A stretch of 53,336 nt of DNA from Mycobacterium sp. E787. GTDB taxonomy: Bacteria; Actinomycetota; Actinomycetes; Mycobacteriales; Mycobacteriaceae. Below, piece by piece: positions 37,399 through 46,693 of the stretch (position 1 is the first letter of the stretch; each line of letters begins with the position of its first letter). The stretch spans positions 1-53,336 of the forward strand of contig NZ_LZKL01000017.1 of the NCBI RefSeq assembly GCF_001668725.1, in the 5' to 3' direction. The position numbers were made by a program, and so were the translations under genes. The notes under the pieces were generated by a model. It saw only the letters and a program-made list of their open reading frames with translations. It did no database searches and was not told the origin of the DNA.

Positions 37399-37917
37399 AT
37401 GGTTGTATTGGCAACGTTGATGACGCTCATCAATCAGGTCTCCGGGACGCCCTATATCCCGGGTGGAGATTCTCCCGCCGGGACCGATTGCTCTGGGCTC
37501 GCCTCATGGGTCGCCAACGCGGCGACGGACCGGCCGGTCTACGGCAGCAGGTTCAACACCGGCAACGAGGAGGCCGCGCTGCTGGCCCGGGGCTTCCAGT
37601 ACGGAACAGCCCCCAACGCCTTGGTGATCGGTTGGAACGGCGGCCACACGGCCGTGACCCTGCCGGACGGCACGCCGGTGTCCAGCGGTGAGCGCGGCGG
37701 CGTGCACATCGGTGGTGCGGGCGCCTACCAGGCCGGATTCACCCACCACATGTTCCTGCCTGTGCCGGATGGCGACTTCGCACCGCCTCCGCCGCCGGAC
37801 GCCGCCCCGCCACCGCCGGACGCACCGCCCGCGCCGGTTCTGGTCGACGCGCCGGCTCCCGCGCCCCCGGCTCCGGACCTGCCGCCCCCCGGCGACCCGG
37901 GAATTGCGAATACGTAA
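37399..37917 (+). CDS. NlpC/P60-like cysteine peptidase-fold protein with Pro-rich tail
   Basis: A 172-residue protein resembling short NlpC/P60-related mycobacterial proteins such as Rv0320. The putative nucleophile Cys31 is in GGDSPAGTDCSGLASWVAN, and the second catalytic residue His83 is in GWNGGHTAVTLPDG. An N-terminal hydrophobic stretch (about 2-12) is short for a signal peptide. The last 45 residues are a Pro/Ala-rich tail (PPPPPDAAPPPPDAPP and on) that could pass through or bind the wall. Peptidoglycan cleavage is possible but unproven; cell-wall enzymes of this fold usually keep a third polar residue that I cannot place. ATG 37399 follows a -10 box by 8 nt. Confidence 0.75.
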   Translation: MVVLATLMTLINQVSGTPYIPGGDSPAGTDCSGLASWVANAATDRPVYGSRFNTGNEEAALLARGFQYGTAPNALVIGWNGGHTAVTLPDGTPVSSGERGGVHIGGAGAYQAGFTHHMFLPVPDGDFAPPPPPDAAPPPPDAPPAPVLVDAPAPAPPAPDLPPPGDPGIANT

Positions 37918-38041
37918 CAAATTCGCATTTGATTCGGGGTTCTCGGCATTATTAGCAATTCACGCGATTGTGAACTGATCCGCCACGCGCCGAATTTGTG
38001 GTATGCGTCACTGGCTAATCGCGAACGTCTGTTGGCAAGCA

Positions 38042-38075
38042 TTTGCCTAGCCGTCAATGAGGACGCCTAGGCAAA
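38042..38075 (+). terminator. Stem-loop downstream of the NlpC/P60-like gene
   Basis: Perfect 9-bp arms TTTGCCTAG (38042-38050) and CTAGGCAAA (38067-38075), extendable by an inner GTC/GAC pair, 125 bp after the stop and 43 bp before the next promoter. Either a terminator or an operator is possible. The rest of 37918-38130 is AT-rich without coding signal. Confidence 0.45.
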
Positions 38076-38118
38076 GTTTGCTGGTGAACGGCTGGCGCCC
38101 GGGTGCGCTCGTGGCACG

Positions 38119-38124
38119 TATCCT
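38119..38124 (+). promoter_or_regulatory. -10 box TATCCT for the ABM monooxygenase gene
   Basis: TANNNT box 6 nt before ATG 38131; leaderless arrangement. Confidence 0.55.
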
Positions 38125-38130
38125 GCGGCC

Positions 38131-38454
38131 ATGATCTTCATCGTCGTCAAGTTCGAGACCAAACCGGAGTGGACCGATCGCTGGCCGGAACTGGTCTCCG
38201 CGTTCACGGCCGCCACTCGCGCCGAGGAGGGCAACCTGTGGTTCGAGTGGTCGCGCAGCCTGGACAACCCGGCGGAGTACGTCCTCGTGGAGGCCTTCCG
38301 GGACGGTGACGCGGGAGGCGTCCACGTCAACAGCGATCACTTCAAGCGCGCGATGCGCGAGCTCCCGCAGGCGCTGAAGTCCACGCCCAAGATCATCAAC
38401 CAGACCATCGACGCCGCGGGCTGGTCCGAAATGGGCGAGATGTCCGTCGATTAA
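38131..38454 (+). CDS. Antibiotic-biosynthesis-monooxygenase (ABM) domain protein (Rv1117-like)
   Basis: A 107-residue dimeric ferredoxin-like ABM-domain protein, like the quinol monooxygenase YgiN and matching Rv1117. The core is FIVVKFETKPEWTDRWPELV, EEGNLWFEWSRSLDNPAEYV then LVEAFRDGDAGGVHVNSDHF. Trp42 and His67 in these segments are the family's conserved positions. Substrate is unknown; small phenolics or quinols are typical. Its stop overlaps the stop of the convergent gene by 4 bp. Confidence 0.88.
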   Translation: MIFIVVKFETKPEWTDRWPELVSAFTAATRAEEGNLWFEWSRSLDNPAEYVLVEAFRDGDAGGVHVNSDHFKRAMRELPQALKSTPKIINQTIDAAGWSEMGEMSVD

Positions 38455-39131
38455 CCGACAACAACCGCTATTTCGTCGCCCAGCCGGTACCCCGGGGCCA
38501 GCGGGAGTGCGTCACCGCTCCAGAACTTGCCGGGGTCAAACCAGTTGGCGTCCTTGTCCGTGACGAGCAAGCCCATGTCCTCGTAGGTGATCGCCACCGT
38601 CTCCGCGCAGTACGCCGTCTCCAGGCTCATCTTCCGCGCCTGCCTGCGTCGCTGCGTTTGCTCGCGAACCTTGCTGTCCACCAACGGGATTCCGCGCACC
38701 CAGTCGTAGATGGTCGGTAGTCGCCCGCGGAACCACCGGCCGGTCAGCCGGGCGGTGGTCGGAAACGCGGTTCCGTCCATCCGCGCGATGACCCGCAGCA
38801 GCTTGTTCTCCTGTTCGCGGGTGGCGTATGGCGTCAGCTGGCGCAGCCAGCACCGCTGCTGGTAGCGGTCCGTCCATTGCCGCACCGCGTCGCGGAGATC
38901 GTTGAGCTGCACGCCGCGGTGGTTGGTGCCGGTCCACACGTCGATGAGTTTGTCGCCCAGTTCGGCGTGCCAGATCAACGGGGGCAGGTCGTCGATGGCC
39001 ACGGTCATGCCGACGTGGTTCACCGGACTGTTCGTCAAGGTCTGAATCGCGCGGTCGGGTCGCGAGCGGCCGCGGAACAGCCACAGGTCGCCGGTCCGGG
39101 TCTCTTCCAACGCCTGGTCCAGTGTCAGCAT
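38451..39131 (-). CDS. Permuted papain-like (YiiX/LRAT-type) hydrolase (Rv1118c-like)
   Basis: A 226-residue protein equivalent by position to Rv1118c. The order His then Cys (His39 in SPVNHVGMTVAIDD, Cys175 in LETAYCAETVAITYEDMGLL) is that of circularly permuted NlpC/P60 enzymes such as YiiX and LRAT. The surrounding TGDLWLFRGRSRPDRAIQTL also fits. No signal peptide is seen, so it should act inside the cell, possibly on lipid or amide bonds. ATG 39131 was chosen because homologues start with MLTLDQAL. It is 10 bp downstream of the CMD gene and is probably cotranscribed with it. Confidence 0.75.
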   Translation of the reverse strand: MLTLDQALEETRTGDLWLFRGRSRPDRAIQTLTNSPVNHVGMTVAIDDLPPLIWHAELGDKLIDVWTGTNHRGVQLNDLRDAVRQWTDRYQQRCWLRQLTPYATREQENKLLRVIARMDGTAFPTTARLTGRWFRGRLPTIYDWVRGIPLVDSKVREQTQRRRQARKMSLETAYCAETVAITYEDMGLLVTDKDANWFDPGKFWSGDALPLAPGYRLGDEIAVVVG

Positions 39132-39141
39132 GCAAGCCAGC

Positions 39142-39513
39142 CTATGGGCGTCGAAGAACTTCGCGTGCGACCCTGCGCGCGTTGACGGCCGCCGGGTAAC
39201 CCGCATAGCCCGTCATGTGGTAGATCACCTCTTCGATCTCCTCGAGGCTCAACCCGTTGTGCAGCGCGATCTGAAAATGGAGCTTCAGTTCGTCGCTGGC
39301 CCGCAGGGCGATGAGGGCGCCCAGGGTCACCAGGCTGCGGGAGCGCCGATCGAGGCCCGGCCGCGTCCACAGGGCGCCGAAAACGTGATCGAGGCTCATG
39401 TCACCGAGTTCGTCGGCGAAGCCGCCATCGCTCAGGCCGGTGGCGCCCTCCGGGATGACGCCGGGCAACATCTCCTGGAGCGCGTCCATGCCCTCGGTTC
39501 GGGCGTCAGCCAT
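39142..39513 (-). CDS. Carboxymuconolactone decarboxylase-family protein
   Basis: A 123-residue helical CMD/AhpD-fold protein. The central helix segment RSRSLVTLGALIALRASDEL precedes KLHFQIALHNGLSLEEIEEV and IYHMTGYAGYPAAVNA, the family signature. The AhpD-type CxxC motif is absent, so it belongs to the decarboxylase-like branch and not the thiol peroxidases. ATG 39513 lies 8 bp inside the end of the upstream SDR gene, so the SDR, CMD protein and YiiX-like hydrolase are probably one operon. Confidence 0.87.
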   Translation of the reverse strand: MADARTEGMDALQEMLPGVIPEGATGLSDGGFADELGDMSLDHVFGALWTRPGLDRRSRSLVTLGALIALRASDELKLHFQIALHNGLSLEEIEEVIYHMTGYAGYPAAVNARRVAREVLRRP

Positions 39514-40324
39514 CGTTGTCTGCCTTTCGTTTTCGTGGTTCGCGGGATATCTGGTAGTCGATGTATGCGTCCCAGTCGTCGACGCGGCGGCGCAACTCAT
39601 CGACGACACCCGCGTGGGTGGGTACGAAGAATCGGTTGCGCAGGATCGCGTCGGCGACCAGCTCGCCGACGGGCGCGGGGTCGAGCAACGCGAACTGCTC
39701 GCCGGGAACCCGCAGCGGCGCACCGGCGCCGAACGTCGGCACGGCGGTGGCGATGTTGGTCAGCACCGGCCCCGGGCACAGCAGGGTGACGCCGATGTTC
39801 TTGGGCCGCAGATAAATTGCCAGGCCCTCGCTGATCTGCACGATCGCGGCCTTGGTGGCCGCGTACGGCAGCCGGTCGTAGGAATAGGTGAAAAGCCCGG
39901 CGAAGGAGGCGGTGTTGACCAGATGCCCGCTGCCCTGATCGAGCAGCAGCGGCAGGAAGGCGGCGTTGCTGCGCACCAGCGACATCAGGTTGACGTCGAG
40001 AATGCGTTGCCACTCGGTCACCGGAATGTCTTCGGGCAGGCCGTTCGTCAGCACGCCGACGTTGTTCACCACGATGTCGACCCGGCCGAACCGCCGCAGC
40101 GCCGCGTCCCGAACCCCGTCGAAGGCGAGCGGATCCGAGACGTCGGCGGGCGAAACGAGGATGTCGGCGTCGGTCAGATCGCCGGCGACGTCCGCCAAGC
40201 GGGCGCTGTCGATGTCGACGGCCACGATGTGTGCGCCTCGCCCGGTGAGCGCGCCGGCGATGGCGCGGCCGATGCCACTGCCCGCCCCGGTGACGACGGC
40301 GACCTTGTCGCGAAGGGTGTTCAT
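39506..40324 (-). CDS. Short-chain dehydrogenase/reductase
   Basis: A 272-residue classical SDR that oxidises or reduces an unknown alcohol/ketone with NAD(P). The cofactor motif is VTGAGSGIGRAIAG (around 11-24); DIDSARLADVAGDL includes the Asp that favours NAD. NNVG, the Ser in NTASFAGLF and YAATK complete the active site. The C-terminal basic tail (REPRKRKADNDG) is unusual and may be disordered. It leads a three-gene minus-strand operon and is divergent from the small membrane protein 21 bp away. Confidence 0.9.
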   Translation of the reverse strand: MNTLRDKVAVVTGAGSGIGRAIAGALTGRGAHIVAVDIDSARLADVAGDLTDADILVSPADVSDPLAFDGVRDAALRRFGRVDIVVNNVGVLTNGLPEDIPVTEWQRILDVNLMSLVRSNAAFLPLLLDQGSGHLVNTASFAGLFTYSYDRLPYAATKAAIVQISEGLAIYLRPKNIGVTLLCPGPVLTNIATAVPTFGAGAPLRVPGEQFALLDPAPVGELVADAILRNRFFVPTHAGVVDELRRRVDDWDAYIDYQISREPRKRKADNDG

Positions 40325-40332
40325 AGTGGTAA

Positions 40333-40338
40333 TAGCCT
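40333..40338 (+). promoter_or_regulatory. -10 box TAGCCT for the small membrane protein
   Basis: TANNNT box 7 nt before ATG 40346, in the 21 bp between two divergent start codons. Confidence 0.5.
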
Positions 40339-40345
40339 GTCAACC

Positions 40346-40555
40346 ATGCGCAGCGTTTGGAAGTGGATCGGACTGGCCGGTGTCGCCGGCGTGGTCGCCG
40401 GGGGCGTGCTGGTGGCGCGCGACCAACGCAAGCGACGCGCCTACACCGCCGACGAGATCCGCGCGCGGCTGCATCAGCGGCTGGCCGAATCCGACGGGGA
40501 GACGTTTCAGTCCAAGTCGGGGTCGGCCTCGGGTTCGACGGCGAACAAGCGGTAG
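40346..40555 (+). CDS. 69-aa single-pass membrane protein
   Basis: A small protein with an N-terminal transmembrane anchor (about 5-25, [20 protein letters not shown]) followed by a basic then helical tail ([20 protein letters not shown]). It is not recognised as a named family, but similar short proteins with this Asp-Glu-Ile-Arg-x-Arg-Leu segment occur in mycobacteria. ATG 40346 has a -10 box 7 nt upstream. Its last 49 bp overlap the 3' end of the convergent cyclase gene. Confidence 0.65.
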   Translation: MRSVWKWIGLAGVAGVVAGGVLVARDQRKRRAYTADEIRARLHQRLAESDGETFQSKSGSASGSTANKR

Positions 40556-41349
40556 CTGCCCGAAAAGCCTTTCAGCTCGACCTCGCGGCCGTCGTCGAAT
40601 CGAATGCCGTCGCAGTCGGCCCCATTGTCAATGGCGTCCCGCACCGGTTCGCTGACCAAGATCTGGCCCCCGACGGCCTCCGCGGCCACCCGCGCTGCCA
40701 TCGCGACGTTGCGCCCGAACAGGTCGTCGCCGCGCCGCACCGAGCGGCCCATGTGGATGCCGATCCGAACACGAATGCCGTTGTGCCGCTTACGTTTTCC
40801 GTCCTTGTTCAGCGCCTGCTGGATGTCGAGGCCGCACCGCACCGCGTCCTCGGCGCGCGAGAAGGCGATCATGTAGCCGTCCCCCTGGCTTTTGACGACA
40901 TGCCCGGAATGTCGCCGCACGAGTCCCGAAACCAACTTGTCGTGCGAGCCGATCAGCTTGACCCAGGCGCGGTCGCCGATCCGCTCGTTCAGCGCCGTGG
41001 ACTCCTCGATGTCGGAGAACAGGATCACCACCCGGCCGTCCGGGGTGACGCGGGCCAGGTCGGGCCGCTCCACCTCGGCCCAGTCGGCGAGGTCCTCGAT
41101 GGAGCTGCGCACCGCGGCGCCGAAGCCCTCCTTGCGCATCACGTTGGCCGCGTTCCACACCCTCTTGACGGCCTCGCGGCCGCCCGACAGCAGCTGGGTG
41201 CGCGCGTCCGTCCGGTGCTGCAGCTCCTCGATCTCGCGGCGGGCGCGCACCAGCAGGACCGAGAGAACCGCGATCGCGCCCGCTTCGATCGTGGCGACCC
41301 CCGCCAGGACATAGACCGCGATGCGCAGCATGTCACCCACGCTGGTCAT
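40507..41349 (-). CDS. Membrane-anchored class III adenylate cyclase
   Basis: A 280-residue cyclase with one N-terminal transmembrane helix (about 9-34, [20 protein letters not shown]), a linker helix (about 36-95), and a catalytic domain (about 105-270). All key residues are present: metal Asp113 (LFSDIEES) and Asp157, purine-selecting Lys153 ([10 protein letters not shown]) and Asp209, and transition-state Asn214 and Arg220 ([11 protein letters not shown]). It should be active. The M. tuberculosis counterpart Rv1120c is, from memory, a shorter and probably truncated protein, so this may be the ancestral form. ATG 41349 begins the anchor helix; the extended upstream frame overlaps zwf and is not used. 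Confidence 0.88.
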   Translation of the reverse strand: MTSVGDMLRIAVYVLAGVATIEAGAIAVLSVLLVRARREIEELQHRTDARTQLLSGGREAVKRVWNAANVMRKEGFGAAVRSSIEDLADWAEVERPDLARVTPDGRVVILFSDIEESTALNERIGDRAWVKLIGSHDKLVSGLVRRHSGHVVKSQGDGYMIAFSRAEDAVRCGLDIQQALNKDGKRKRHNGIRVRIGIHMGRSVRRGDDLFGRNVAMAARVAAEAVGGQILVSEPVRDAIDNGADCDGIRFDDGREVELKGFSGSYRLFAVEPEADPDLD

Positions 41350-41452
41350 CCTGCCAAAGCCCGTGTTCGTTTCGGGTTGTCGGGCCCAACCGCAATGTTT
41401 AGGGTTGAGCACGGTCCGCCGCGGGTAGCGAATCTCAAGGGAGGTGCGCGTC

Positions 41453-42862
41453 TTGGCCGACGGTGACAGTAGCTCGTCAAATCTTTTGGTGATCTTCGGC
41501 ATTACCGGTGATCTCGCACGCAAGATGACGTACCGAGCCTTGTACCGGCTCGAGTCGCGCAATCTGCTCAAGTGCCCGATCGTGGGCGTGGCCAGTGACG
41601 ACATGTCGGTCGAGCAGTTGGTCGAGCGGGCGCGGGATGCCATCAAGGCGTCCGGCGAGAACCTCGACGACGCGGTGTTCGAGAGGCTGGCGGACCGGTT
41701 CTCCTACCTGCACGGCGACGTCACGGATCCCGGGCTCTATCAGCAGCTGGCCAAGCGGGTCGGCAAGGACTGCCGTCCCCTGTACTACCTCGAAATGCCG
41801 CCGTCCCTGTTCGCGCCGATCGTCGAAAACCTCGCGAAGGCCGACCTCTTGGACCATGCGCGCGTCGCGGTGGAAAAGCCGTTCGGCCACGACCTTGCCT
41901 CCGCCCGCGACCTGAACGCCCGGCTGCGTGCGGTTCTCGACGAGGACCAGATCCTGCGGGTGGACCACTTTTTGGGCAAGCAACCCGTCGAGGAGTTGCA
42001 GTATCTGCGGTTCGCCAACAACGGCCTGGCCAAGCTGTGGGACCGCGACAGCATCTCCGAGATCCACATCACCATGGCCGAGGACTTCGGAATCGAGGAC
42101 CGCGGAAAGTTCTACGACGCGGTAGGCGCGTTGCGCGACGTCGTGCAGAATCACCTGCTGCAGGTGCTCGCGCTGGTGGCGATGGAGCCCCCCGTCGGCC
42201 CGAGCGACGATGACCTCAACGACAAGAAGGCCGAGGTGTTCCGGGCGATGCCGGCGCTGGATCCCGAGCGCTGCGTGCGCGGCCAGTACCGCGGCTACAC
42301 CGACGTCGCCGGGGTGGCGAAGGACTCGCAAACCGAGACCTATATCGCGCTGCGGACGGAGATCGACAACTGGCGCTGGGCCGGGGTGCCGATCTTCCTG
42401 CGCGCCGGCAAGGCGCTGCCGGAAAAGGTCACCGAGGTCCGGATGTTCCTGCACCATGTTCCCGGGTTTTCGTTCCTGCCCAACCGCCGGCCGCCCGAGC
42501 CCAACCAGATCGTGCTGCGCATCGACCCCGACCCGGGCATGCGCCTACAGCTCTCGGCCCAGGCGGGTAACTCGTGGCACGACGTCCACCTCGATTCGTC
42601 GTTCGCCGAGGATCTCGGTGAGGCCGTGCGGCCCTACGAACGGCTGCTGTACGCCGCGTTCAACGGCGATCGTCAGCTCTTCGCCCGGGAGGACGCCATC
42701 GAGGAGACGTGGCGGATCGTGCAGCCGGTGCTGGACAAGCCGGGCCGCATCCACCACTACGACCCCGGCTCCTGGGGTCCCGAGGCTGCGCAGTCGCTGC
42801 TGCACGGACACCACAGTTGGCAGGAACCGTGGCTACCCCACACCAAGCAGGCGAGCAACTAA
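41453..42862 (+). CDS. zwf: Glucose-6-phosphate 1-dehydrogenase
   Basis: Oxidises glucose 6-phosphate to 6-phosphogluconolactone with NADP(+), the entry to the oxidative pentose-phosphate pathway. It is 469 residues. The cofactor motif is [12 protein letters not shown]. The catalytic His is in [13 protein letters not shown], and KPFGHDL and the [20 protein letters not shown] substrate segment are intact. TTG 41453 is preferred over GTG 41444 because AGGGAGG (about 41438-41444) covers the GTG and stands 8 nt before the TTG. gnd follows after 14 bp. M. tuberculosis has a second, F420-dependent enzyme for the same sugar, encoded elsewhere. Confidence 0.96.
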   Translation: MADGDSSSSNLLVIFGITGDLARKMTYRALYRLESRNLLKCPIVGVASDDMSVEQLVERARDAIKASGENLDDAVFERLADRFSYLHGDVTDPGLYQQLAKRVGKDCRPLYYLEMPPSLFAPIVENLAKADLLDHARVAVEKPFGHDLASARDLNARLRAVLDEDQILRVDHFLGKQPVEELQYLRFANNGLAKLWDRDSISEIHITMAEDFGIEDRGKFYDAVGALRDVVQNHLLQVLALVAMEPPVGPSDDDLNDKKAEVFRAMPALDPERCVRGQYRGYTDVAGVAKDSQTETYIALRTEIDNWRWAGVPIFLRAGKALPEKVTEVRMFLHHVPGFSFLPNRRPPEPNQIVLRIDPDPGMRLQLSAQAGNSWHDVHLDSSFAEDLGEAVRPYERLLYAAFNGDRQLFAREDAIEETWRIVQPVLDKPGRIHHYDPGSWGPEAAQSLLHGHHSWQEPWLPHTKQASN

Positions 42863-42876
42863 GGAGACGGGACACG

Positions 42877-43899
<1,023 letters not shown>

Positions 43900-43906
43900 A
43901 TCAGCC

Positions 43907-43972
43907 GCGCCGAGCGTGCGTTTCGCGACCAATCACCGGCGTGTGTCGCGTCGCAAATTGCACAGTCGGCGC
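43907..43972. terminator. Imperfect palindrome between convergent gnd and bpoB
   Basis: Outer arms at 43907-43919 and 43960-43972 match at 11 of 13 positions (GCGCCGAGCGTGC with its complement), and an inner pair CGCGAC/GTCGCG (43924-43929, 43945-43950) is perfect. It sits between two convergent stops, suggesting bidirectional termination, and shares the CGAGCGTG end motif with other palindromes here. Confidence 0.55.
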
Positions 43973-43979
43973 TTGGGAA

Positions 43980-44858
43980 TCAGCGGCGCTCGACGAACGC
44001 GACCACGGCTTCGCTGAACGCGTCGTTGTCATCGCCGGCCGCGGTATGCCCGGCGTTGGACAGTTCGACGAACTCCGCGCGGGGCACCTGGGTCAGGAAA
44101 TGCTCGACGCCTTCGGGACTGACGACGTCGGACAGCTTCCCGCGGATCAACAGAACCGGGATCGTCAGGCCGGCCGCGGCCTGCTCGAATTTCTCGGTGC
44201 GCAACTCCGGGTCGTCGCCGGGCTTGGTCATGAAGGCCGGGTCCCAGTGCCAGTACCACCGCCCGTCGCGCAGGCGCAGGTTCTTCTTCAGCCCCTCGGG
44301 GCTGCGCGGCTTTTTCCGGTACGGGAGGTAGGCGGCAACGGCGTCGGCCGCCTGCTCGAGCGTTTCGAACCCGTCGAGCCCGCTGAACATGAACTCGCGG
44401 ATGCGCGCGCTGCCGCCCTTCTCGAACCGGGGCACCACGTCGACGAGCACCAGTTGCGTCACGCGGTCGGGGCCGGCCCGGTCGGCGGCGAGGATGCCGG
44501 TCAGCCCGCCCATGCTCGCGCCGATGATGACCACCGGCCGGCCGATCGCGTCCAGGACCCGCAGCACGTCCGCCGTCAGCGTCTCCACGTCGTAGTCGGC
44601 GTCGGGCGCGCGAGCGCTGTCACCGTGGCCCCGCGAGTCCAGCGCGACGACGTGAAACCCATCATCGGCGAGGATCTGGCCGGTGTTCTTCCAGGAAAAC
44701 CTGTTCTGGCCGCCGCCGTGCAACATGAGGATGGTGGGCCGATCGACCGCCTTATTGGCCAGAGGGGCCGAGCCGCGGTTCCACTCGTCGGCGACGAGGG
44801 TGATCCCGTTGTGGCCGGAAAACTCGACCGTCTCGGGTTTGCTGGTTACGGCGCTCAA
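43980..44858 (-). CDS. bpoB: Alpha/beta hydrolase (BpoB-like)
   Basis: A 292-residue alpha/beta hydrolase in the place of Rv1123c (bpoB, named as a possible non-haem peroxidase). Oxyanion segment LMLHGGGQNRFSW, nucleophile Ser in VIIGASMGGLTG, acid Asp in RGKLSDVVSPEG and His in LSNAGHTAAGDDNDAF are visible. The peroxidase name rests on similarity to bacterial haloperoxidases; simple esterase or hydrolase activity is equally likely. The start is TTG 44858, supported by GAGGA about 8 nt upstream; no ATG is near. It is convergent with gnd. Confidence 0.87.
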   Translation of the reverse strand: MSAVTSKPETVEFSGHNGITLVADEWNRGSAPLANKAVDRPTILMLHGGGQNRFSWKNTGQILADDGFHVVALDSRGHGDSARAPDADYDVETLTADVLRVLDAIGRPVVIIGASMGGLTGILAADRAGPDRVTQLVLVDVVPRFEKGGSARIREFMFSGLDGFETLEQAADAVAAYLPYRKKPRSPEGLKKNLRLRDGRWYWHWDPAFMTKPGDDPELRTEKFEQAAAGLTIPVLLIRGKLSDVVSPEGVEHFLTQVPRAEFVELSNAGHTAAGDDNDAFSEAVVAFVERR

Positions 44859-45035
44859 GGGCGTCCTCTTTCGTAGATCGCCCTTCGACGTTACCTAGGC
44901 AACCTATTCACCCTCGACCTGGGGGTCTGGCCACGGTCCGCGAGGCCGTCGCGGGCGCCGATGAGTTCTCGGCGCCGCCGCGGTCTATCACTGAGACCGC
45001 TGACAACCACCGCACCAGACCTAAAGGAGACGCGC

Positions 45036-45518
45036 ATGCCATCGATCACGCCCTCGCTGTGGTTCGACCACGACCTGGAGGAGGCCGCGGAGTTTTACAC
45101 GTCGGTGTTCCCCAACTCCCGGATCGAGGGCTTCAACCGGACCACCGAGGCGGGCCCGGGGGAGCCGGGAACGGTCCTGTCGGGCAGTTTCGTGCTGGAC
45201 GGCACCCGGTTCATCGGCATCAACGGCGGGCCGCAGTTTCCGTTCAGCGAGGCGGTGTCGTTCACGGTGCACTGCAAGGACCAGGACGAGGTCGACTACT
45301 ACTGGGAGCGGTTGACCGACGGCGGCGAGGAATCGCAGTGCGGATGGTGCAAGGACCGCTTCGGGCTGAGCTGGCAGATCGTCCCCGACCGGCTCTTCGA
45401 ATTGATCGGCGACCCGGACCGGGCGCGCGCCGCGGCGGCCACCGAAGCGATGCTCGGCATGCGCAAGATCGTCATCGCCGACTTGGAGCGGGCCGCGGCG
45501 GGCGCGTTCACCCGGTGA
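45036..45518 (+). CDS. VOC-family protein (PhnB / '3-demethylubiquinone methyltransferase'-like)
   Basis: A 160-residue vicinal-oxygen-chelate protein of the PhnB-like branch. It opens with TPSLWFDHDLEEAAEFYTSVFPN and contains GINGGPQFPFSEAVSFTVHC, then YWERLTDGGEESQCGWCKDRFGL and SWQIVPDRLFELI, all characteristic. Family names mention demethylubiquinone methylation, but no methyltransferase fold is present. ATG 45036 has AAAGGAG about 8 nt upstream. The 177 bp between it and the divergent bpoB gene hold no coding signal. Confidence 0.88.
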   Translation: MPSITPSLWFDHDLEEAAEFYTSVFPNSRIEGFNRTTEAGPGEPGTVLSGSFVLDGTRFIGINGGPQFPFSEAVSFTVHCKDQDEVDYYWERLTDGGEESQCGWCKDRFGLSWQIVPDRLFELIGDPDRARAAAATEAMLGMRKIVIADLERAAAGAFTR

Positions 45519-45537
45519 GCCGGCCGATCCCGGCCAC

Positions 45538-45653
45538 CGCGTAGGCACGGTGAATCCCCTGGTCGCGAGGGCCTCGGTGGCCGCGGCGAGGATGCCGGGG
45601 AAGCCAGCTGTCTCCCGATGCCGTCGGTAGCCCGCCCTAGCTCGGAATGCCAT
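45538..45653 (-). pseudogene. Possible remnant of a TetR N-terminus
   Basis: On the minus strand from 45653 the frame gives RRHRETAGFPGILAAATEAL then ATRGFT, resembling the first helix of TetR regulators (ILxAAxELxAxxGF). It then loses similarity and runs as the shadow of the VOC gene. If real, only the first 35 residues survive. The rest of 45519-45783 shows no gene apart from the ephC leader. Confidence 0.3.
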
Positions 45654-45714
45654 GTCGCCGTGGGCATCTGGCGAATTCGGTACCGGGGCCGGTGCGTGCG
45701 AATCGACCAGGCGT

Positions 45715-45720
45715 TAGGTT
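45715..45720 (+). promoter_or_regulatory. Candidate -10 box TAGGTT for ephC
   Basis: TANNNT box 35 nt before the out-of-frame ATG 45756, with a GAGGGAG ribosome site between. The transcript would have a short leader. Confidence 0.35.
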
Positions 45721-45783
45721 GGTCGGTGCGGACGGGCGCCGACGAGGGAGTGGACATGGCTGACGACACCGAGCGAGCCCGCG

Positions 45784-46689
45784 GTGGGTGAACCGGGCTG
45801 GGTCGACGTGCCCGGCCCGGCGGGGGACCTGAAGGCCCTGACCTGGGGGCCGCCGGACGGCCCGATCGCGCTGTGCCTGCACGGCTTCCCCGACACCGCC
45901 TACGGATGGCGCAAGCTCGCACCGCGGCTCGCCGAATCGGGGTGGCGCGTCGTCGCGCCGTTCATGCGCGGGTACGCGCCGTCGTCGATCCCGGCCGACG
46001 GCGACTTCCATGTGGGCGCGCTGATGGACGACGCCCTGCGGGTGCGCGCGGCCGCGGGCGGCACCGAGCACGACGTCGTGATCGGTCACGACTGGGGCGC
46101 GATCGCCGCGACCGGCCTGGCCGCACTGCCCGACAGCCCGTTCACCAAGGCCGTGATCATGTCGGTGCCGGTGTCCGCGGGGTTTCGTCGGCGCGGTAGC
46201 GCGGCCGACCGGCTGCGGCTGCTCGGCCACCTGCCGCCGCAGCTGCTGCGCAGCTGGTACATCTTCTACTTCCAATTGCCTTGGCTGCCCGAACGTTCCG
46301 CGTCCTGGGTGCTGCCGCTGCTGTGGCGGAGGTGGTCGCCCGGTTACCGCGCCGACGAGGATCTGCGCCACGTCGACGCGGCGATCGGCACGCCGGAGAG
46401 CTGGCGGGCGGCGCTGGGAACTTACCGGGCCACCATCCGCCACCCGCGGCCGCCGGCGGAGTATGCCGAACTGAACCGGCTGTGGACCGAGGAGCCCCTG
46501 CTGCCGTGCCTGTACCTGCACGGGCGCGACGACGGTTGCATGACATCGGCTTTCACCCGCTGGACGGAGAAGGCGCTGCCCGCGGGCAGCGAGGTCGCCA
46601 TCGTGGAGCACGCCGGGCACTTCCTGCAGCTCGAACAGCCGGACAAGGTCGCCAGCCTGGTGCTGACGTTCATCGGCTCACCCGGCTGA
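45784..46689 (+). CDS. ephC: Epoxide hydrolase EphC, N-terminus probably frameshifted
   Basis: An alpha/beta-hydrolase epoxide hydrolase that opens epoxides to diols, like Rv1124. In the 301-residue frame, oxyanion HGFPDTAYGWR, nucleophile Asp in IGHDWGAIAA (around residue 101), and His in HAGHFLQLEQP are intact, and the lid Tyr pair is plausible. The GTG at 45784 has no ribosome site. An ATG at 45756 has GAGGGAG at good spacing but is one base out of frame, and its frame ends after 11 codons (MADDTERARGG). Removing one base between 45780 and 45788 would give MADDTERAR joined to VGEPGWVDVP, which suits the family. The next gene begins 4 bp after the stop. Confidence 0.9.
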   Translation: MGEPGWVDVPGPAGDLKALTWGPPDGPIALCLHGFPDTAYGWRKLAPRLAESGWRVVAPFMRGYAPSSIPADGDFHVGALMDDALRVRAAAGGTEHDVVIGHDWGAIAATGLAALPDSPFTKAVIMSVPVSAGFRRRGSAADRLRLLGHLPPQLLRSWYIFYFQLPWLPERSASWVLPLLWRRWSPGYRADEDLRHVDAAIGTPESWRAALGTYRATIRHPRPPAEYAELNRLWTEEPLLPCLYLHGRDDGCMTSAFTRWTEKALPAGSEVAIVEHAGHFLQLEQPDKVASLVLTFIGSPG

Positions 46690-46693
46690 AGCC

